From Alphaproteobacteria bacterium (GTDB lineage Bacteria; Pseudomonadota; Alphaproteobacteria; Micavibrionales; UBA2020): a stretch of 6,794 bases of DNA. The position numbers and the translations under genes are program-made. Location: positions 1-6,794 of the forward strand of contig JAGLRU010000094.1 of assembly GCA_023136145.1 (NCBI GenBank). Direction: 5' to 3'. Below the pieces are notes generated by a model. That model saw only the letters and a program-made list of their open reading frames with translations. It made no database searches and was not told the DNA's origin. Numbering within the stretch: the first letter of the stretch is position 1; every line of letters begins with the position of its first letter. This document shows positions 5,881 to 6,794 of this stretch, piece by piece.

Positions 5881-6132
5881 ATGACTACTAGACAAAGTAT
5901 TTCCCTAACGTCACCGAACGATGAGTGGCTTAGGATGCAAATTGCTAGCGAAGAATATGGCAGCAAAAGCGAGGTTGTAAATGACTTAATTCGTAAAGTT
6001 CGCAAGGAACAACAGGAAATGGAATATATCCGTTCCCGTCTGATTTCTGCTGAACAAAGCGGAATAGTGGAACAAAGTCGTAATAAGATGTTAACCAAAT
6101 TCAAACAAAGAATAAGGCGCGATGACGTATAG
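5881..6132 (+). CDS. parD: ParD-like ribbon-helix-helix antitoxin, apparently orphaned
   Basis: This encodes an 83-residue antitoxin of the ParD/CopG type. The N-terminal S6-ISLTSPNDEWLRMQIASEEYGSKSEVVNDLIRKV contains the beta-strand and two helices of a ribbon-helix-helix DNA-binding domain. The C-terminal half (RSRLISAEQSGIVEQSRNKM) matches the toxin-binding tail of ParD proteins. Start ATG 5881 is chosen because AAAGGAG (5866-5872) lies eight bases upstream; the frame also opens at a GTG at 5842 within the ardA remnant, but those extra codons are not family-like. In intact modules parE overlaps the end of parD. Here only 15 parE-like codons remain, so the antitoxin has lost its partner in cis. 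It may still repress its own promoter or neutralise a toxin encoded elsewhere. Confidence 0.85.
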   Translation: MTTRQSISLTSPNDEWLRMQIASEEYGSKSEVVNDLIRKVRKEQQEMEYIRSRLISAEQSGIVEQSRNKMLTKFKQRIRRDDV

Positions 6133-6169
6133 ACTTACATTCTGTGCAAAAGAAGATGGGACTATATAA
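6122..6169 (+). pseudogene. Truncated parE toxin remnant
   Basis: ATG 6122 overlaps the last 11 bases of parD in the +1-shifted arrangement usual for parDE. It reads M-TYRLTFCAKEDGTI and stops at TAA 6167-6169. The opening MTYRLT..A.ED matches the first strand and helix of ParE-family toxins, which are normally about 95-100 residues. No continuation of the family is recognisable in any plus frame up to 6278, so the gene looks deleted rather than interrupted by a single stop. Confidence 0.65.
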
Positions 6170-6225
6170 GATCTAAGAAATAGTATGATTAAGTTAAATT
6201 TTCAAAAGTTTCTTTTGAAGCAGAA

Positions 6226-6254
6226 TTGACTTTATAGGAAAATTCTTATATTAT
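6226..6254 (+). promoter_or_regulatory. Promoter of the second toxin-antitoxin operon
   Basis: TTGACT (6226-6231, 5 of 6) and TATTAT (6249-6254, 5 of 6) are separated by exactly 17 bp, predicting a start near 6261. TTATAAC is repeated at 6251-6257 and 6260-6266, over the -10 and start site. This is a plausible operator for the antitoxin. Confidence 0.65.
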
Positions 6255-6278
6255 AACACTTATAACTGGTAGGCTATT

Positions 6279-6653
6279 GTGAATATTAAAAAAATACTAA
6301 AACCGCGCATTGTTGTATGGCTTGGAAATTCTAGAAAAAATATTTTAAAATTTCCAGAAAACGTTAGGAAACTTATCGGTGATGAGCTTCAATTTATTCA
6401 ATTTGGCGGGATGCCAAAAGATATAAAGATTTTCAAAGGTGTTGGTTCTGGGGTTATTGAGATAGTTCTGAAGTATGATAAAGAAGCGTATCGTTGTGTT
6501 CAAGCCGTCCAATTAGGAGATAAAATTTATGTTCTCCATGCCTTTCAGAAGAAATCAACGAAAGATATTTCTACACCACAAAAAGACGTGGATTTGATTA
6601 AACAACGTTACAAAGATGCAAAGGAGTTAGAAAAAGATGGCAAAAAAAATTGA
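6279..6653 (+). CDS. RelE/ParE-superfamily toxin, phage Gp49-like (HigB-like) type
   Basis: This 124-residue basic protein belongs to the Gp49-like (DUF891-type) branch of RelE-fold toxins, whose members generally act as ribosome-dependent mRNA interferases. Matching features are V12-VWLGNSRKNILKFPENVR at the N-terminus, GVGSGVIEI (54-62), Y71-RCVQ and the strong signature I83-YVLHAFQKKS, followed by the basic C-terminal helix QRYKDAKELEKDGKKN. Length is normal, so it appears intact. The GTG at 6279 is the assigned start, about 18 nt after the predicted transcript start; the only Shine-Dalgarno-like sequence is GGTAGG at 6268-6273. The antitoxin start codon lies inside this gene and overlaps its end by 17 bp, so the two are co-transcribed and probably coupled. 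It is unrelated in detail to the higB at 2411. Confidence 0.88.
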   Translation: MNIKKILKPRIVVWLGNSRKNILKFPENVRKLIGDELQFIQFGGMPKDIKIFKGVGSGVIEIVLKYDKEAYRCVQAVQLGDKIYVLHAFQKKSTKDISTPQKDVDLIKQRYKDAKELEKDGKKN

Positions 6654-6794
6654 ATTTGAAGAAAGCACAAACAATGTTTTTATTGATCTTGAACTCGATA
6701 ATGCAGAAGAGCTACAAGCTCGCGGTATGGTTGGTTTTCATGTTGTTAAGCTTTTAAAAAATAAAAATATGAAACAACGAGAAATTTCTGATCT
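6637..6794 (+). CDS. XRE-family antitoxin of the Gp49-like toxin (3' end outside window)
   Basis: This frame opens at ATG 6637, 17 bp before the end of the toxin gene, with AAAGGAG at 6620-6626 ten bases upstream. The 52 codons visible contain the N-terminal segment S10-TNNVFIDLELDNAEE, typical of XRE antitoxins that accompany Gp49-like toxins. The first helix of the helix-turn-helix follows, with MKQREIS at 45-51 where the family usually has a glutamine-led recognition turn. The protein is normally about 90-110 residues, so roughly half lies beyond the right edge. It is expected to bind and inhibit the upstream toxin and to repress the operon through the TTATAAC repeats. Confidence 0.85.
   Translation, partial: MAKKIEFEESTNNVFIDLELDNAEELQARGMVGFHVVKLLKNKNMKQREISD

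Noticed and set aside
5853..6104. Minus-strand open frame of 83 codons.
   Set aside because: It is antisense to the clearly recognisable parD, with no ribosome-binding site or family signal.

Overview
This is an AT-rich bacterial accessory region (roughly 38-40% GC by eye). It holds defence, anti-defence and toxin-antitoxin genes, with no housekeeping or RNA genes. The ArdA-type antirestriction protein and the small LPITETGY protein behind it resemble genes I remember from mobile elements of alphaproteobacteria. A low-GC alphaproteobacterium carrying a plasmid, integrative element or genomic island is therefore my best guess, held weakly.

Layout. (1) 1-2235, minus strand: the N-terminal 745 codons of a large STAND-type ATPase that runs off the left edge. 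It has a Cap4/DUF4297-like nuclease domain at the N-terminus, then a P-loop ATPase and a winged-helix region, the plan of Avs-like immune proteins. (2) 2411-3013, plus: a complete higBA toxin-antitoxin operon ending in a clear intrinsic terminator. (3) 3084-3283: a hairpin-rich, GC-richer leader. (4) 3284-4072, plus: ardA and a coupled small conserved ORF. (5) 4064-5596, minus: a 510-residue Fic AMP-transferase with an AbiEi-like winged-helix N-terminus. It meets the small ORF tail to tail with a 9-bp overlap. Its promoter is overlaid by three direct repeats with exact 24-bp spacing. (6) 5699-5861: a perfect 19-bp inverted repeat that resembles two abutted insertion-sequence ends, joined directly to the decayed remnant of a second ardA. 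(7) 5881-6169: a parD antitoxin whose parE partner survives only as 15 codons. (8) 6279-6794, plus: a second RelE/Gp49-type toxin with its XRE antitoxin, cut by the right edge.

How it fits together. The ATPase and the Fic protein look like defence or abortive-infection effectors. ArdA would protect an incoming element from type I restriction. The TA modules would stabilise the locus. The dead ardA copy, the truncated parE and the IS-like palindrome show repeated insertion and deletion in the right half. The best candidates for something undescribed are the nuclease-STAND protein and the AbiEi-like/Fic fusion with its phased operator repeats.
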